From Mycobacterium sp. 1465703.0 (lineage in GTDB: Bacteria; Actinomycetota; Actinomycetes; Mycobacteriales; Mycobacteriaceae): a stretch of 64,000 bases of DNA. The DNA is taken from contig NZ_LZKU01000029.1 in NCBI RefSeq assembly GCF_001672975.1, forward strand, positions 1-64,000, written 5' to 3'. Numbering within the stretch: the stretch's first letter is position 1; every line of letters begins with the position of its first letter. Of the stretch, positions 47,273 through 56,852 are shown in pieces. The translations under genes and the position numbers were made by a program. Under the pieces are notes generated by a model, which was given only the letters and a program-made list of their open reading frames with translations, did not search any database and was not told the origin of the DNA.

Positions 47273-47716
47273 ATGACCAGCGCTGAACCCATCTGGATGA
47301 CACGACGGCAGTACAACCGCCTGCGGAGCAAACTCAACACGTTGCGGTCAGGGCTGATCGTTGAAATTCCGGACGACTCAATGGACTTCGATGCGAATCG
47401 TGTTGCACTGCAACGACGTATTCGGAAGATACAGAACCTCCTGGCCAAGGCGATCATCAGCGAGAATCCTGCTGATGACCCCATCGCCGAACCGGGCATG
47501 GTTTTGAGCATCCGCTACGACGTCTCCGGTGAGACCGAAACCTTTCTCTTGGGCAGACGCGGCAGCGAAGGCGCCGACGTCAAGGTCTACTCGATGGCAT
47601 CGCCGTTGAGCCGCTCCATAGCCGGCGCGCGTCCCGGAGACCAGCGCATCTACTCGATTCCCAATGAGACGGGACGATTGGTGACGCTGCTGGAGGCCGT
47701 GCCCTATGAGGCGTAG
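47273..47716 (+). CDS. GreA/GreB C-terminal-domain protein
   Basis: A 147-residue soluble protein. The N-terminal half is a short helical hairpin-like region (RRQYNRLRSKLNTLRSG, VALQRRIRKIQNLLAKAII); the C-terminal half is the FKBP-like GreA/GreB domain: VLSIRYDVSGETETFLLGRRG, KVYSMASPLSRSIAGARPGD and IYSIPNETGRLVTLLEAV. It may bind the RNA polymerase secondary channel like GreA, Rnk or Rv3788. The acidic pair expected at the coiled-coil tip of true cleavage factors is not obvious (IPDDSMDFD could serve). ATG at 47273 has AAAGG upstream. A small ORF begins inside its 3' end. Confidence 0.82.
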   Translation: MTSAEPIWMTRRQYNRLRSKLNTLRSGLIVEIPDDSMDFDANRVALQRRIRKIQNLLAKAIISENPADDPIAEPGMVLSIRYDVSGETETFLLGRRGSEGADVKVYSMASPLSRSIAGARPGDQRIYSIPNETGRLVTLLEAVPYEA

Positions 47717-47861
47717 CAAACGAAGGGCGTCCGGTCAGGAGCCCCGATTCGTCGCACGGCGCTCGGAGATGTTGAACCACAACGACATACAGCGGCAGCT
47801 CAGGCACGAGGCGTTCAATCGTCCATCGCCGGCGGTTCCGCGCCCATTGGTGATGGCGTGA
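47706..47861 (+). CDS. Small basic protein, 51 aa, overlapping the Gre-like gene
   Basis: ATG at 47706 lies 11 bases before the end of the Gre-domain gene in another frame. It encodes 51 residues beginning MRRSKRRASGQEPRF, with eleven arginines or lysines, then EMLNHNDIQRQLRHEAF and a short Pro-rich end. No family recognised. The overlap on both sides suggests translational coupling, supporting reality, but there is no independent evidence. It could also be a fortuitous frame. Confidence 0.45.
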   Translation: MRRSKRRASGQEPRFVARRSEMLNHNDIQRQLRHEAFNRPSPAVPRPLVMA

Positions 47862-47950
47862 TCTTCGAACTGATCGACCCGGTGGCGATGATGTTTCTCC
47901 TGTTTGCGGGCTTGGGCCTGATCATGGCCATCGGGTACGGACGGATGTAA
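47858..47950 (+). CDS. Mini membrane peptide, 30 aa
   Basis: GTG at 47858 overlaps the stop of the 51-residue ORF (GTGA). It encodes 30 residues: MIFELIDPVA then a single hydrophobic helix MMFLLFAGLGLIMAIG and a YGRM end. The composition fits a one-span membrane peptide. Coupling to the two upstream ORFs suggests a three-gene unit; function is unknown and the call is tentative. Confidence 0.42.
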   Translation: MIFELIDPVAMMFLLFAGLGLIMAIGYGRM

Positions 47951-48228
47951 ATCGCCACCGAACTCGAACGCTGATCGAGGAACCTCGACACGGCGTGTCG
48001 GCTTCCCCGCGGATCGCGGATCCCGCACGGTTCTGCTCGCCCGCCGGCCGTGTTAGCGCCGGGCCCGACGACTTGGTTCGACGCCGGATAATGCCCGCCG
48101 CCCGCTCGCGGATCACTTCCGGACTTCTCGGAACAAGACCTGCCGATAGAGGTCCCGTGTCTTGTCGGTGCGCCGACTTAAACTCGCGATGCCCTGGTAA
48201 ACACGCACTTCGAAAGGGGGTCGCCGGC

Positions 48229-49380
48229 ATGCGGTTCCTGCACACCGCCGATTGGCAGCTGGGCATGACCAGGCACTTCCTCGCCGGTGACGCCCAGCCT
48301 CGCTACTCGGCCGCACGCCGCGACGCGGTTGCGGGTCTAGGCACGCTGGCGGCCGAAGTCGACGCCGAGTTCGTTGTCGTGTCGGGCGATGTGTTCGAAC
48401 ACAATCAGCTTCCACCGAAGGTAATCGGGCAGTCCCTGGAAGCCATGCGCGGCATCGGAATTCCGGTGTATCTGCTGCCGGGCAATCACGACCCCCTGGA
48501 CGCCTCATCGGTGTACACCAGCGCGCTGTTCTGCGCCGAGCGTCCCGATAACGTGGTGGTGCTCGATCGGGCCGGCGTGCATCAGGTGCGCGCCGGGCTG
48601 GAGATCGTCGCCGCTCCGTGGCGGTCGAAGGTACCGACCACCGACTTGGTTGCCGACGTTCTCGACGATCTCCCCGCGTCGGCGGCCACCCGGATACTCG
48701 TGGCGCACGGCGGGGTCGACGCGCTGGATCCCGATCGGGACAAGCCCTCGCTGATCCGGCTCGCCAAGGTTGACGACGCGCTGACTCGCGGCGCGGTGCA
48801 CTATGTGGCGCTAGGGGATAAGCACTCGCTCACCCAAGTCGGCGGTAGCGGCCGGGTCTGGTACTCCGGCGCCCCGGAGGTCACCAACTTCGACGACGTG
48901 GAATCCGATCCCGGCCATGTGCTGGTCGTCGACGTCGACGAAGCCGACCCGCAGCGCGCGGTGCGGGTGACGCCGCGCCACGTCGGCAGCTGGCGCTTCG
49001 TCACGATGCGGCGACAGGTCGACACCAGCCGCGACATCGCCGATCTCGACATGAACCTGGACCTGATGACCGAAAAAGACCGAACCGTGGTGCGTCTGGC
49101 GCTGACCGGTTCGTTGACGGTCACCGACCGCGCGGCGCTGGATGCCTGCCTGGACAAATACGCACGGTTGTTCGCCTGGCTGGGCCTATGGGAGCGTCAC
49201 ACCCAGCTCGCGGTGATCCCCGCCGACGGCGAATTCAGCGATCTCGGCATCGGGGGTTTCGCCGCAGCGGCGGTCGAGGAACTGGTAGCGACAGCACGCG
49301 AGGAGGACTCCGCGACCGCGGTCGACGCGCAGGCGGCGCTGGCGCTACTGCTGCGACTCGCTGATCGGGGCGCGGCGTGA
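48229..49380 (+). CDS. SbcD/Mre11-like (YhaO-type) metallophosphoesterase (Rv1277-like)
   Basis: DNA exonuclease-type phosphoesterase of 383 residues. Motifs in order: HTADWQLG (motif I), VVVSGDVFEHN (GD), LLPGNHDPLD (GNHD), VAHGGVD and VALGDKHS (GxH-like). In motif I the usual D-x-H reads D-W-Q, so one metal-binding His is replaced; the M. tuberculosis protein, as I recall it, has the same change. The C-terminal part is a capping domain. ATG at 48229 follows AAAGGGGG; an upstream frame from 47995 adds 78 residues with no support. The partner ATPase gene starts inside its stop (GTGA). Confidence 0.93.
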   Translation: MRFLHTADWQLGMTRHFLAGDAQPRYSAARRDAVAGLGTLAAEVDAEFVVVSGDVFEHNQLPPKVIGQSLEAMRGIGIPVYLLPGNHDPLDASSVYTSALFCAERPDNVVVLDRAGVHQVRAGLEIVAAPWRSKVPTTDLVADVLDDLPASAATRILVAHGGVDALDPDRDKPSLIRLAKVDDALTRGAVHYVALGDKHSLTQVGGSGRVWYSGAPEVTNFDDVESDPGHVLVVDVDEADPQRAVRVTPRHVGSWRFVTMRRQVDTSRDIADLDMNLDLMTEKDRTVVRLALTGSLTVTDRAALDACLDKYARLFAWLGLWERHTQLAVIPADGEFSDLGIGGFAAAAVEELVATAREEDSATAVDAQAALALLLRLADRGAA

Positions 49381-51998
49381 AGCTGCACCGGCTGACCCTG
49401 ACGAACTATCGCGGCATTCCGCACCGCGAAATCGAATTCCCCGACCACGGCGTGGTGGTGGTATCTGGCGCCAACGAGATCGGCAAGTCGTCGATGATCG
49501 AAGCCCTGGATCTGTTACTGGAAGCCCGGGACCGCTCGACGAAAAAGGAAGTCAAGCAGGTCAAGCCCACCCATAGCGATGTAGGTTCCGAGGTCTCCGC
49601 GGAAATCAGTTGCGGCCCTTACCGATTCATCTACCGCAAGCGGTTTCACAAGAAGTGCGAGACGGAGCTGACGGTGGTCCGGCCGTGCCGTGAACAGCTC
49701 ACCGGCGACGAAGCCCACGAGCGGGTGCGGGCGATGCTGGCCGAGACGGTGGACAGCGACCTGTGGCGTGCACAGCGGGTGCTGCAGTCGACGTCGACCG
49801 CCGCGGTGGATTTGTCCGGGTGTGACGCGCTCTCGCGTGCGCTCGACGTCGCCGCCGGCGACAGCGGGGGCCTGTGCGGCACCGAGCCACTGCTCATCGA
49901 ACGCATCGACGCCGAATACGCGCGTTACTTCACTCCGACCGGACGCCCGACGGGCGAGTGGGCCGCCGCGATCAGCCGGCTGGCCGACGCCGAGGCCGCG
50001 GTCGCCGAATGTGCGGCCGCGGTCGCCGAAGTCGACGACCGGGTGGCTCGTCATGCCGTGTTGACCCAGCAGGTGGCTGACTTCTCCCAGCGGCGCATCG
50101 CTGCCGGGCCGCGGGTTGAAACTGCGCAGGAAGCCGCCGACAAGATCGCAGCGCTCACCGCGCAGCGGCGCGAAGCCCAACTGGTTGCCGAGGCCGCGGC
50201 CGCCACCGCCGCCGCCGCGAGTGCCGCGCACAGCGCACGCCGGCAACTGCTCACCGAAATCGACACCCGCGCCAAAGCAATCACCGAAACGCAGGCGCAA
50301 GCCCAAGAAGCCGCAGCCGCGCAAACGGCGGCGCGTTTCGAAGCAGAAGCGTCTGATGCCGCCCTGCAGCAGGCCACCGAGGCCCTTGCCGAGCTACAAC
50401 GCCGGGCCGAAGCCGTGCGGTGCACGGTCGATGAGCTCGCCAACCGCGAAGAGGCCGACCGATTGGCCGCCCGGCTGGCCAAGATCGATGCCATCGAGCG
50501 GGATCGTGAGCGAATTGGCGCCGAGCTCACCACCATCGCTGTCACCGATTCGGTGCTGCGACGAATCGAGGACGCGGCGGCCGCTGTCGACCGCACCGGT
50601 GACCAGTTGGCGCTGACGTCGGCAGCGATTGAATTCACGGCTGCCGCAGACATTCATCTGGCGGTCGGCGGGCAGCAGATCTCCTTGTCGGCCGGGCAAA
50701 GCTGGTCGATCATCGCCGCCGGGCCTACCGTCGTCGACGTCCCAGGTGTGCTGGCGGCCCGGGTTACCCCAGGTGCGACCACGCTGGACATTCAGGCCAA
50801 ACACGCTGCGGCACAGCAAGAACTGACTGCGGCGCTGGCGGCCGGTGAGGTAACCGACCTCGCCGCGGCGCGAACCGCCGATCGGCGTCGCCGCGATCTG
50901 CACAGCACCCGAGATCAGCTCAGCGCAACTTTGGCCGGCCTGTGCGGAGATGAGCAGATCGACCAGCTGCGGTCGCGGCTGGCGCAGCTGCGCGCCGAAC
51001 ATCCCGCCGAGGCCGGTCCGGTGCTCACCGATATCGGCGCTGCCCGCACTGAACTCGCGGCGGTCCAGCAGGCCCGTGCGGCCGCGTCCAGCGAATACGA
51101 GACCTGCCGCCAGGCCGCAGTCTCCGCCTCCACCAGGCTCGCCGAGTTGTCCACGCAAGCAACGGTTCTGCAGCACACGTTGCAGACACAGCGCGCCGAG
51201 TTGGACGCCACTGCCGGACGGTTGACCGCCGAACGCGCGACGGCCGGCGACGACGAACTCGCGGCCTCGGCGCGGACGGCGCTGTGCGCGGCGCAAGCTG
51301 CGCAACAACGGGTCACCGAACTCGCCGACGCCTTGGCCGCGGCCGCACCCGAAGCTGTTGCGACCGAATTGGCCGACGCCAAAAAGGAAGCCGACGCGCT
51401 GCGCGAGCGCTATGAAGAAGCTGCTCGGGCGTTGCGTGAGATCACCATCGAGCTCTCGGTGTTCGGCAGTGAGGGACGTCAAGGCAAGCTCGATGCCGCC
51501 GAAACAGAACGCGAGCACGCCGCCAACGCGCACAGCCTGGTGGGCGGCCGTGCCCGGGCCGCGCAACTGCTGCGCTCCGTCATGACACGGCACCGCGACA
51601 CCACCCGGCGGCGCTACGTCGAGCCCTACCGCGCGGAACTGCAAAGGCTTGGCCGCCCGGTCTTCGGCCCGAGTTTCGAGGTCGATATTGACAGCGACTT
51701 GTGCATCCGCAGCCGCACGCTGAACGGCATCACGGTGCCCTACGAATCGTTATCCGGCGGCGCCAAGGAGCAACTCGGCATCCTGGCACGGCTGGCCGGC
51801 GCGGCCCTGGTCGCGAAGGAAGATGCCGTCCCGGTGGTGGTCGACGACGCGCTCGGTTTCACCGATCCGGACCGATTGACCAAGATGGGGGAATTATTCG
51901 ACACCGTCGGAACCCACGGGCAGGTAATCGTGCTCACCTGCAGCCCCGACCGCTACGAGGGGGTCAAGGGCGCGCACCGCATCGATCTCAGCGCTTGA
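49377..51998 (+). CDS. SbcC/Rad50-like (YhaN-type) ATPase (Rv1278-like)
   Basis: SMC-like ABC ATPase of 873 residues that pairs with the upstream nuclease for DNA-end processing. N-terminal Walker A GANEIGKSSMIEALDLLLEA; C-terminal signature YESLSGGAKEQLGILARLAGAAL and Walker B PVVVDDALGFTDPDR. Long Ala/Glu/Arg-rich coiled coils occupy about 190-410 and 470-740. Between them, about 418-470, is a non-coiled beta-rich segment (TAAADIHLAVGGQQISLSAG, PTVVDVPGVLAARVTPG) instead of a CxxC zinc hook. The Walker B second acidic residue is Asp (DDAL). GTG at 49377 overlaps the upstream stop. Confidence 0.94.
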   Translation: MKLHRLTLTNYRGIPHREIEFPDHGVVVVSGANEIGKSSMIEALDLLLEARDRSTKKEVKQVKPTHSDVGSEVSAEISCGPYRFIYRKRFHKKCETELTVVRPCREQLTGDEAHERVRAMLAETVDSDLWRAQRVLQSTSTAAVDLSGCDALSRALDVAAGDSGGLCGTEPLLIERIDAEYARYFTPTGRPTGEWAAAISRLADAEAAVAECAAAVAEVDDRVARHAVLTQQVADFSQRRIAAGPRVETAQEAADKIAALTAQRREAQLVAEAAAATAAAASAAHSARRQLLTEIDTRAKAITETQAQAQEAAAAQTAARFEAEASDAALQQATEALAELQRRAEAVRCTVDELANREEADRLAARLAKIDAIERDRERIGAELTTIAVTDSVLRRIEDAAAAVDRTGDQLALTSAAIEFTAAADIHLAVGGQQISLSAGQSWSIIAAGPTVVDVPGVLAARVTPGATTLDIQAKHAAAQQELTAALAAGEVTDLAAARTADRRRRDLHSTRDQLSATLAGLCGDEQIDQLRSRLAQLRAEHPAEAGPVLTDIGAARTELAAVQQARAAASSEYETCRQAAVSASTRLAELSTQATVLQHTLQTQRAELDATAGRLTAERATAGDDELAASARTALCAAQAAQQRVTELADALAAAAPEAVATELADAKKEADALRERYEEAARALREITIELSVFGSEGRQGKLDAAETEREHAANAHSLVGGRARAAQLLRSVMTRHRDTTRRRYVEPYRAELQRLGRPVFGPSFEVDIDSDLCIRSRTLNGITVPYESLSGGAKEQLGILARLAGAALVAKEDAVPVVVDDALGFTDPDRLTKMGELFDTVGTHGQVIVLTCSPDRYEGVKGAHRIDLSA

Positions 51999-52095
51999 CC
52001 GTGCCGGCTGACCACTGCCGATACTGCTGGTCAAAGGGATTCAGTCCGGCGCGGTCGCCTTACCTGCAAAATGGGGTCATGGCGGGCCGACGCGA

Positions 52096-53340
52096 ATGAC
52101 GATGACCGCGAAGCGGAACCGGGTGCACCAGAAGCTGGCGGAACTGCCCGGTGTGCGCCCCCTGCGTCGGCCGATCTCACCGCACAGCGCCGAAGAGTTC
52201 GATTTGTACTACGTGCGCGCGGGCCGCAAGTCCGCACATCCGCTGGTCATCATCCCCGGCGGCCCGGGAGTGGCGTCGGTGCAGATGTATAAAGGACTGC
52301 GCCGGCGCGCCGCGGCCGCCGGTCTCGACGTCATCATGATCGAACACCGCGGGGTGGGGCTGTCGCGCCACGACGATTCGGGCGCCGATCTACCCCCGCA
52401 ATCGATGACCGTGAACCAGGTTGTCGACGATGTGGCGGCGGTGCTCGACGACGCCCAAGCACAGTCGGCGGTCATCTACGGCGCCTCGTACGGCACCTAC
52501 ATCGCGGCCGGCGTGGGAGTGCGCCATCGGCAACGGGTAAAGGGCATGGTGCTCGATTCACCACTGCTGTCCCGGCACGACATCGTGATCGTGCGCTGCG
52601 CGATCCGCCGGCTGCTGCTGAAGGGCGACAATCCCGAAACAGCCTCAGTCGCAGAGAAAATGCGCAAACTTGTCGACGCCGGGATCATGAACGCGACGGC
52701 AACACACGTCATCGCGACGATCTACGGATACGGCGGGACCGACCTGCTCGAACGCCAACTCGATCTGCTGCTCGACGGCCGAAAACTACTGTGGTGGGCC
52801 CTATCCCAGTTCACCACCCTGCGTAATCTGCCGTATCGCTACGAAGAGGACTTGGTGAGCCGCATCGCGTTGCGTGAACTGGACTACGCGGCCGAACCCG
52901 ACGGGTTACCGCTGGATCCGGCAGTGGCCGAAAGTAAAGCACACCCGCAACAAGTGACTTTCGAGGACGAGCCCTATGACCTGGTGGCCGAAATGCCGAA
53001 ATTCGACTGGCCCACCGCAGTGGTTTCCGGAGGTCGCGACCTGATCACCCCGCCGGCGGTGGCGCAGCGCGTCGCGTCGCTGCTGCCCAATGCGGTGCTC
53101 TTGAGCTTGCCGAGCATGGCGCACAGCGCGTTGGATTTTCGTGAGCCTGTCGCGCTCGCCAGTGCCGACGCGGTTCGGCGCGGCGACCTGAATGGGCTTG
53201 CCGCACAAGCGCCGGCGCTGGACGGGCTTCCGCCGCGTCCCGAGGTGCGGCTGATGTGGAAAGCGCTCGCAGCGGCGGCAGTTGCCGAGGGCGCCCTGCC
53301 GATCCCGACTCGGCTACGGCGGCGGTTCAACTCCGGGTGA
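52096..53340 (+). CDS. Alpha/beta-hydrolase, proline iminopeptidase-like
   Basis: A 414-residue serine hydrolase. The oxyanion segment is VIIPGGPGVASVQMYKG, then MIEHRGVGLSRHD, the nucleophile elbow GASYGTYIAAG, an acid-bearing strand VVSGGRDLITPPAVAQ and the catalytic His in SMAHSALDF. A helical cap lies between. The family includes prolyl aminopeptidases and secreted tripeptidyl hydrolases; there is no signal peptide, so it is cytosolic. Substrate unknown. M. tuberculosis has a GMC-type dehydrogenase (Rv1279) here instead. Convergent with oppA, with stops 14 bases overlapping. Confidence 0.88.
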   Translation: MTMTAKRNRVHQKLAELPGVRPLRRPISPHSAEEFDLYYVRAGRKSAHPLVIIPGGPGVASVQMYKGLRRRAAAAGLDVIMIEHRGVGLSRHDDSGADLPPQSMTVNQVVDDVAAVLDDAQAQSAVIYGASYGTYIAAGVGVRHRQRVKGMVLDSPLLSRHDIVIVRCAIRRLLLKGDNPETASVAEKMRKLVDAGIMNATATHVIATIYGYGGTDLLERQLDLLLDGRKLLWWALSQFTTLRNLPYRYEEDLVSRIALRELDYAAEPDGLPLDPAVAESKAHPQQVTFEDEPYDLVAEMPKFDWPTAVVSGGRDLITPPAVAQRVASLLPNAVLLSLPSMAHSALDFREPVALASADAVRRGDLNGLAAQAPALDGLPPRPEVRLMWKALAAAAVAEGALPIPTRLRRRFNSG

Positions 53341-55012
53341 ACCCGATGGCGGTGTAGTCGAGATCGGCGAGACCGGCCGCCCCGAAGTTGGCCAGCGTGC
53401 CGCGCACCGCGACATCGCCGGGCGACTGCGTCAGCGGGAGGCTGAATCCCTGCGCCCAGATGAGCTTGTCGAGATCGTTGGCCAACGCCCGCGCCTTGGC
53501 CGGATCGAGTTCTTCCAGGGTGCCTTCGATGGCGGCGTCGACCTGCTCGCTGCCGATCTTGCCGAAATTGCTTTCCCCGTCGGATTTGTAAATTTGGGTC
53601 AGCGCCGAGAGCGGGAAGGCGTCTCCCAGCCAACCGAATTGGGCCATGTCGAAGGCCCCGACGTTGATGTAGTTGGTGAAGAAGCCGCTGCCTGAGCGGG
53701 AGACGAGTTCGAGCTTGACGCCGATCTGCGCGAGACTGTGTTGGGCGATCTGGGCGAATTGTCTGCTGCCCTGCGCGTCGTAGAACAAATCACGGATGAC
53801 CAGCTGCCGACCGTCCTTCTCCCGGAACTGGCCGACCCGCTTCCAGCCCAATGCGTCAAGCTCTCGGCTGGCTGCAGCCGGGTCGTAGGGCAGGACTGAG
53901 CTGTTGTCCTGATAACCCTGCTGCCCGGCGACATAGATGTGGTTGCCCAGTGCCACCGGGTTACTGGTGAGGCCGTATTGGACGACCCTGGCGATGGTCT
54001 GCCGATCGATCCCTTTGGCCACCGCGAGGCGCAGCGCCTTGTCGGCCAGGATCGACCCTGGGGCACCGTTGAAGGTGAAGTGAGACCAGGCCGGAGCGGG
54101 CGCCCGCCGAATCGAAATTCCTTTGGTGCGCTGCGCGATGGTCAGTTGGTCGATGGTGCCGACCCCGGTGGCGTCGATCGTGTTGTTCTGCAACGCCGGT
54201 AGCCGTGCGGCATCATCGAGTACCAGGTAGGTGATGCTGTCCAGACGAGGCCGCGCACCCCACCATTTCGGGTTGCGGGTCAACATAATCCGCTGGGTGG
54301 TCCGATCCAACGACGAGACGACGAACGGGCCGGCCGACGGGCCTGGCCCGTCGAGCTGGCCCTTGTTGAAGGCCTCCGGCGTTGCCGTCACGCTCTTGGG
54401 CAGCAGCATTCCGTTGCCGGCGAACATGCCACGCCATTCGGCGTAGGGCTTGGCGAAGGTCATGACGGCCTGCCGGTCGTCCACACCGCGAGTCACCGAG
54501 GCCACCCGGTCGGCCCCGCCGGGCCCGGCGATCTCGAAGGCCTTGTCGACGCCGCTCAAGGCGTGGATCTGGCTGGCGATGTCCTCCCAGGTGATCGGCG
54601 TGCCGTCGGACCACACCGCCTTGGGGTTGATCGTGTACGTAACCACTTGCGGCGCAGTACCGGTGAGCTCGATGCTGGTGAAGTAGTCGGTGTCGACCGT
54701 CGTCGACCCGTCCGGCCCGATGATGAAGGCCCGCGGCAGAGTGGCCTTCATCATCGCGGAGACGTCGGCCGAGTTGCCGTCGATGTGCAAGATGTTGAAG
54801 TTCGGCGGAAAGTCGGTCAGCGCGAGTCGCAGATCGCCGCCATCTTGCAGGGTGGCCGCATCGTGCGGGTTGATGTCGCTCGTCGAGCCGATCTGTGCGT
54901 TGTTGCCGGTTTCTGGAATCAGCTTGACGGCCGGTGAGCAGCCAGACAGGGCAAGTGCTATCGCGAGAAATACTGCGGCGGCACGGGTTCTCCCCCGACC
55001 TGCCTTGATCAC
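53327..55012 (-). CDS. oppA: Oligopeptide ABC transporter substrate-binding lipoprotein OppA
   Basis: Periplasm-side peptide receptor of the Opp importer, 561 residues, SBP family 5. Lipoprotein signal: KAGRGRTRAAAVFLAIALALSG then the cysteine in GCSPAVK. Family motifs include VTYTINPKAVWSDGTPITWEDI, GPGPSAGPFVV, RNPKWWG and ALRLAVAKGIDR. GTG at 55012 lies four bases after the oppD stop, so translation is probably coupled; the frame is open 123 bases further inside oppD. In M. tuberculosis this system imports peptides including glutathione. Last gene of the oppBCDA operon. Confidence 0.95.
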   Translation of the reverse strand: MIKAGRGRTRAAAVFLAIALALSGCSPAVKLIPETGNNAQIGSTSDINPHDAATLQDGGDLRLALTDFPPNFNILHIDGNSADVSAMMKATLPRAFIIGPDGSTTVDTDYFTSIELTGTAPQVVTYTINPKAVWSDGTPITWEDIASQIHALSGVDKAFEIAGPGGADRVASVTRGVDDRQAVMTFAKPYAEWRGMFAGNGMLLPKSVTATPEAFNKGQLDGPGPSAGPFVVSSLDRTTQRIMLTRNPKWWGARPRLDSITYLVLDDAARLPALQNNTIDATGVGTIDQLTIAQRTKGISIRRAPAPAWSHFTFNGAPGSILADKALRLAVAKGIDRQTIARVVQYGLTSNPVALGNHIYVAGQQGYQDNSSVLPYDPAAASRELDALGWKRVGQFREKDGRQLVIRDLFYDAQGSRQFAQIAQHSLAQIGVKLELVSRSGSGFFTNYINVGAFDMAQFGWLGDAFPLSALTQIYKSDGESNFGKIGSEQVDAAIEGTLEELDPAKARALANDLDKLIWAQGFSLPLTQSPGDVAVRGTLANFGAAGLADLDYTAIGFTRS

Positions 55013-55016
55013 CGGG

Positions 55017-56852
55017 CTAGACACGTCTGCCCGGATCGGGTTGCGGCACCGCGTTGAGCAGCCGCCGAGTGTATTCGTGTTGCGGGTCGGCGAAGACCTG
55101 CCGGCTGTCGCCCTGCTCCACGATTGTGCCGGCATACATCACGACCACCTGATGCGCGAGATGTTTGACGACCGAAAGGTCATGAGAGACAAAAAGATAA
55201 GACAGCCCGAACCACTCCTGCAGGTCGAGCAGCAAGTTGATGATTCCGGCCTGGATGGACACGTCGAGGGCGGAAACCGGTTCGTCGAGCGCCAGGATCT
55301 TCGGCTGCAATGCCAGTGCGCGTGCGATGCCGATGCGCTGCTTTTGTCCGCCGGAGAACTCGGCGGGGTAACGAACCGCGTCGGCGCGGCGCAATCCCAC
55401 GATGTCAAGTAGCTCGGCGACGCGCCCATTGGTGCGGCTTTTATCGAAACCGTTGGCCCGCAGGGGTTCTGCGAGGAGTTCGAAGACCGGTAGCCGCGGG
55501 TCCAGCGATGCGACCGGGTCTTGGAACACGACCTGAATGTCGCGCCGCATCGATCGCCTGGTCGTCGCACTCAGCGTGGTGACATCGGTGCCCAGCACTT
55601 CGATCGATCCCGATTGGGGCGCAGTCAGTTCCAGAATCTCGTGCAAAGTGGTCGACTTGCCGGAGCCGGACTCGCCGACGATGCCCAGGGTGCGGCCCTG
55701 CCGTAACTCGAGACTGACGCCGTCGACGGCGCGGACTTCGCCGGCGCTGCGTCGCAACAGGCCCTTGGTCAGCCGGTAGATCTTGGTCAGATCACGTACC
55801 CGGACAACGACGGGCGAGTCGCCGGATTCCGCGTGGTGCGCTTCGGTGCTGACGCCGTAGATGTCCGCGGCGCTTCGCCCGTCGACGTGCTCGGTGCGGA
55901 TGCAGGCCGCCCGGTGATTGGCGCCGACCGACAGCAATTCCGGCTCCTGAAGCCGGCATTCGTCGATAACCAGCGGGCAGCGCGGGGCGAAGGGGCATCC
56001 GGGCTCCAGGCCCGCCAGCGACGGTGGCGCACCGGGGATCGGCACCAGCCGGGTGCCCTGAGCGGCGTCCAGGCGCGGCACCGAGCCCAGCAGCCCGACG
56101 GTGTAGGGCATAAGGCGATCGCGGTAAAGGGTATCGACGCCGGCGGATTCGACCACCCGCCCCGCATACATCACCAGCGCCCGGTCGGCGAACTCGGCCA
56201 CCACGCCGAGGTCGTGCGTGATGATGAGCACCCCGGCGCCGGTTATGTCGCGCGCCGTCTTGAGCACTTCGAGGATCTGCGCCTGCACCGTGACATCCAG
56301 TGCGGTGGTGGGCTCGTCGCAGATCAACAAATCGGGGTCGTTGGCGATCGCGATCGCGATGACCACCCGTTGCCGCTCGCCGCCGGACAACTCGTGCGGG
56401 AAGGCGCGGGCACGTCGATCCGGCTGCGCAATCCCCACTAGCTCAAGCAATTCGATCGCACGCCGGCGGGCGGCCTTCTTACCCACCCGCGGCTGGTGGA
56501 TCTCGATCGCCTCGGCGATCTGGTCACCGACGGTGTAGACGGGCGTCAGCGCCGACATCGGGTCCTGAAACACCGTGCCGACCGTCTTTCCGCGGAACCG
56601 CGACATGGCATCGTCGCCAAGGCCCAACAGTTCGGTGCCGTGCAACCGGACCGAGCCGCGCACCTGCGCGTAGTCGGGCAGCAATCCGATGGCCGCCATC
56701 GCCGAAACCGACTTCCCCGAACCCGATTCACCGACCATGGCGACGACTTCGCCCGGTTCGATCTGGTAGCTGATACCGCGAACCGCGGTCACCGGCTCGC
56801 CGCCGGTCGCGAAGCTGACCGCCAAATCGGTCACCTCCAGCAGCCCGCTCAC
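55017..56852 (-). CDS. oppD: Oligopeptide ABC transporter ATPase OppD (two ATPase domains)
   Basis: A 611-residue fusion of the two importer ATPases (OppD+OppF). First domain: Walker [15 protein letters not shown], signature [12 protein letters not shown], Walker [13 protein letters not shown]; a linker with the peptide-type C-terminal Cys cluster ([28 protein letters not shown]) that may hold an Fe-S cluster. Second domain: Walker [14 protein letters not shown], signature [12 protein letters not shown], Walker [13 protein letters not shown]. Both halves look catalytically complete. ATG at 56852 overlaps the oppC stop (ATGA). Confidence 0.96.
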   Translation of the reverse strand: MSGLLEVTDLAVSFATGGEPVTAVRGISYQIEPGEVVAMVGESGSGKSVSAMAAIGLLPDYAQVRGSVRLHGTELLGLGDDAMSRFRGKTVGTVFQDPMSALTPVYTVGDQIAEAIEIHQPRVGKKAARRRAIELLELVGIAQPDRRARAFPHELSGGERQRVVIAIAIANDPDLLICDEPTTALDVTVQAQILEVLKTARDITGAGVLIITHDLGVVAEFADRALVMYAGRVVESAGVDTLYRDRLMPYTVGLLGSVPRLDAAQGTRLVPIPGAPPSLAGLEPGCPFAPRCPLVIDECRLQEPELLSVGANHRAACIRTEHVDGRSAADIYGVSTEAHHAESGDSPVVVRVRDLTKIYRLTKGLLRRSAGEVRAVDGVSLELRQGRTLGIVGESGSGKSTTLHEILELTAPQSGSIEVLGTDVTTLSATTRRSMRRDIQVVFQDPVASLDPRLPVFELLAEPLRANGFDKSRTNGRVAELLDIVGLRRADAVRYPAEFSGGQKQRIGIARALALQPKILALDEPVSALDVSIQAGIINLLLDLQEWFGLSYLFVSHDLSVVKHLAHQVVVMYAGTIVEQGDSRQVFADPQHEYTRRLLNAVPQPDPGRRV

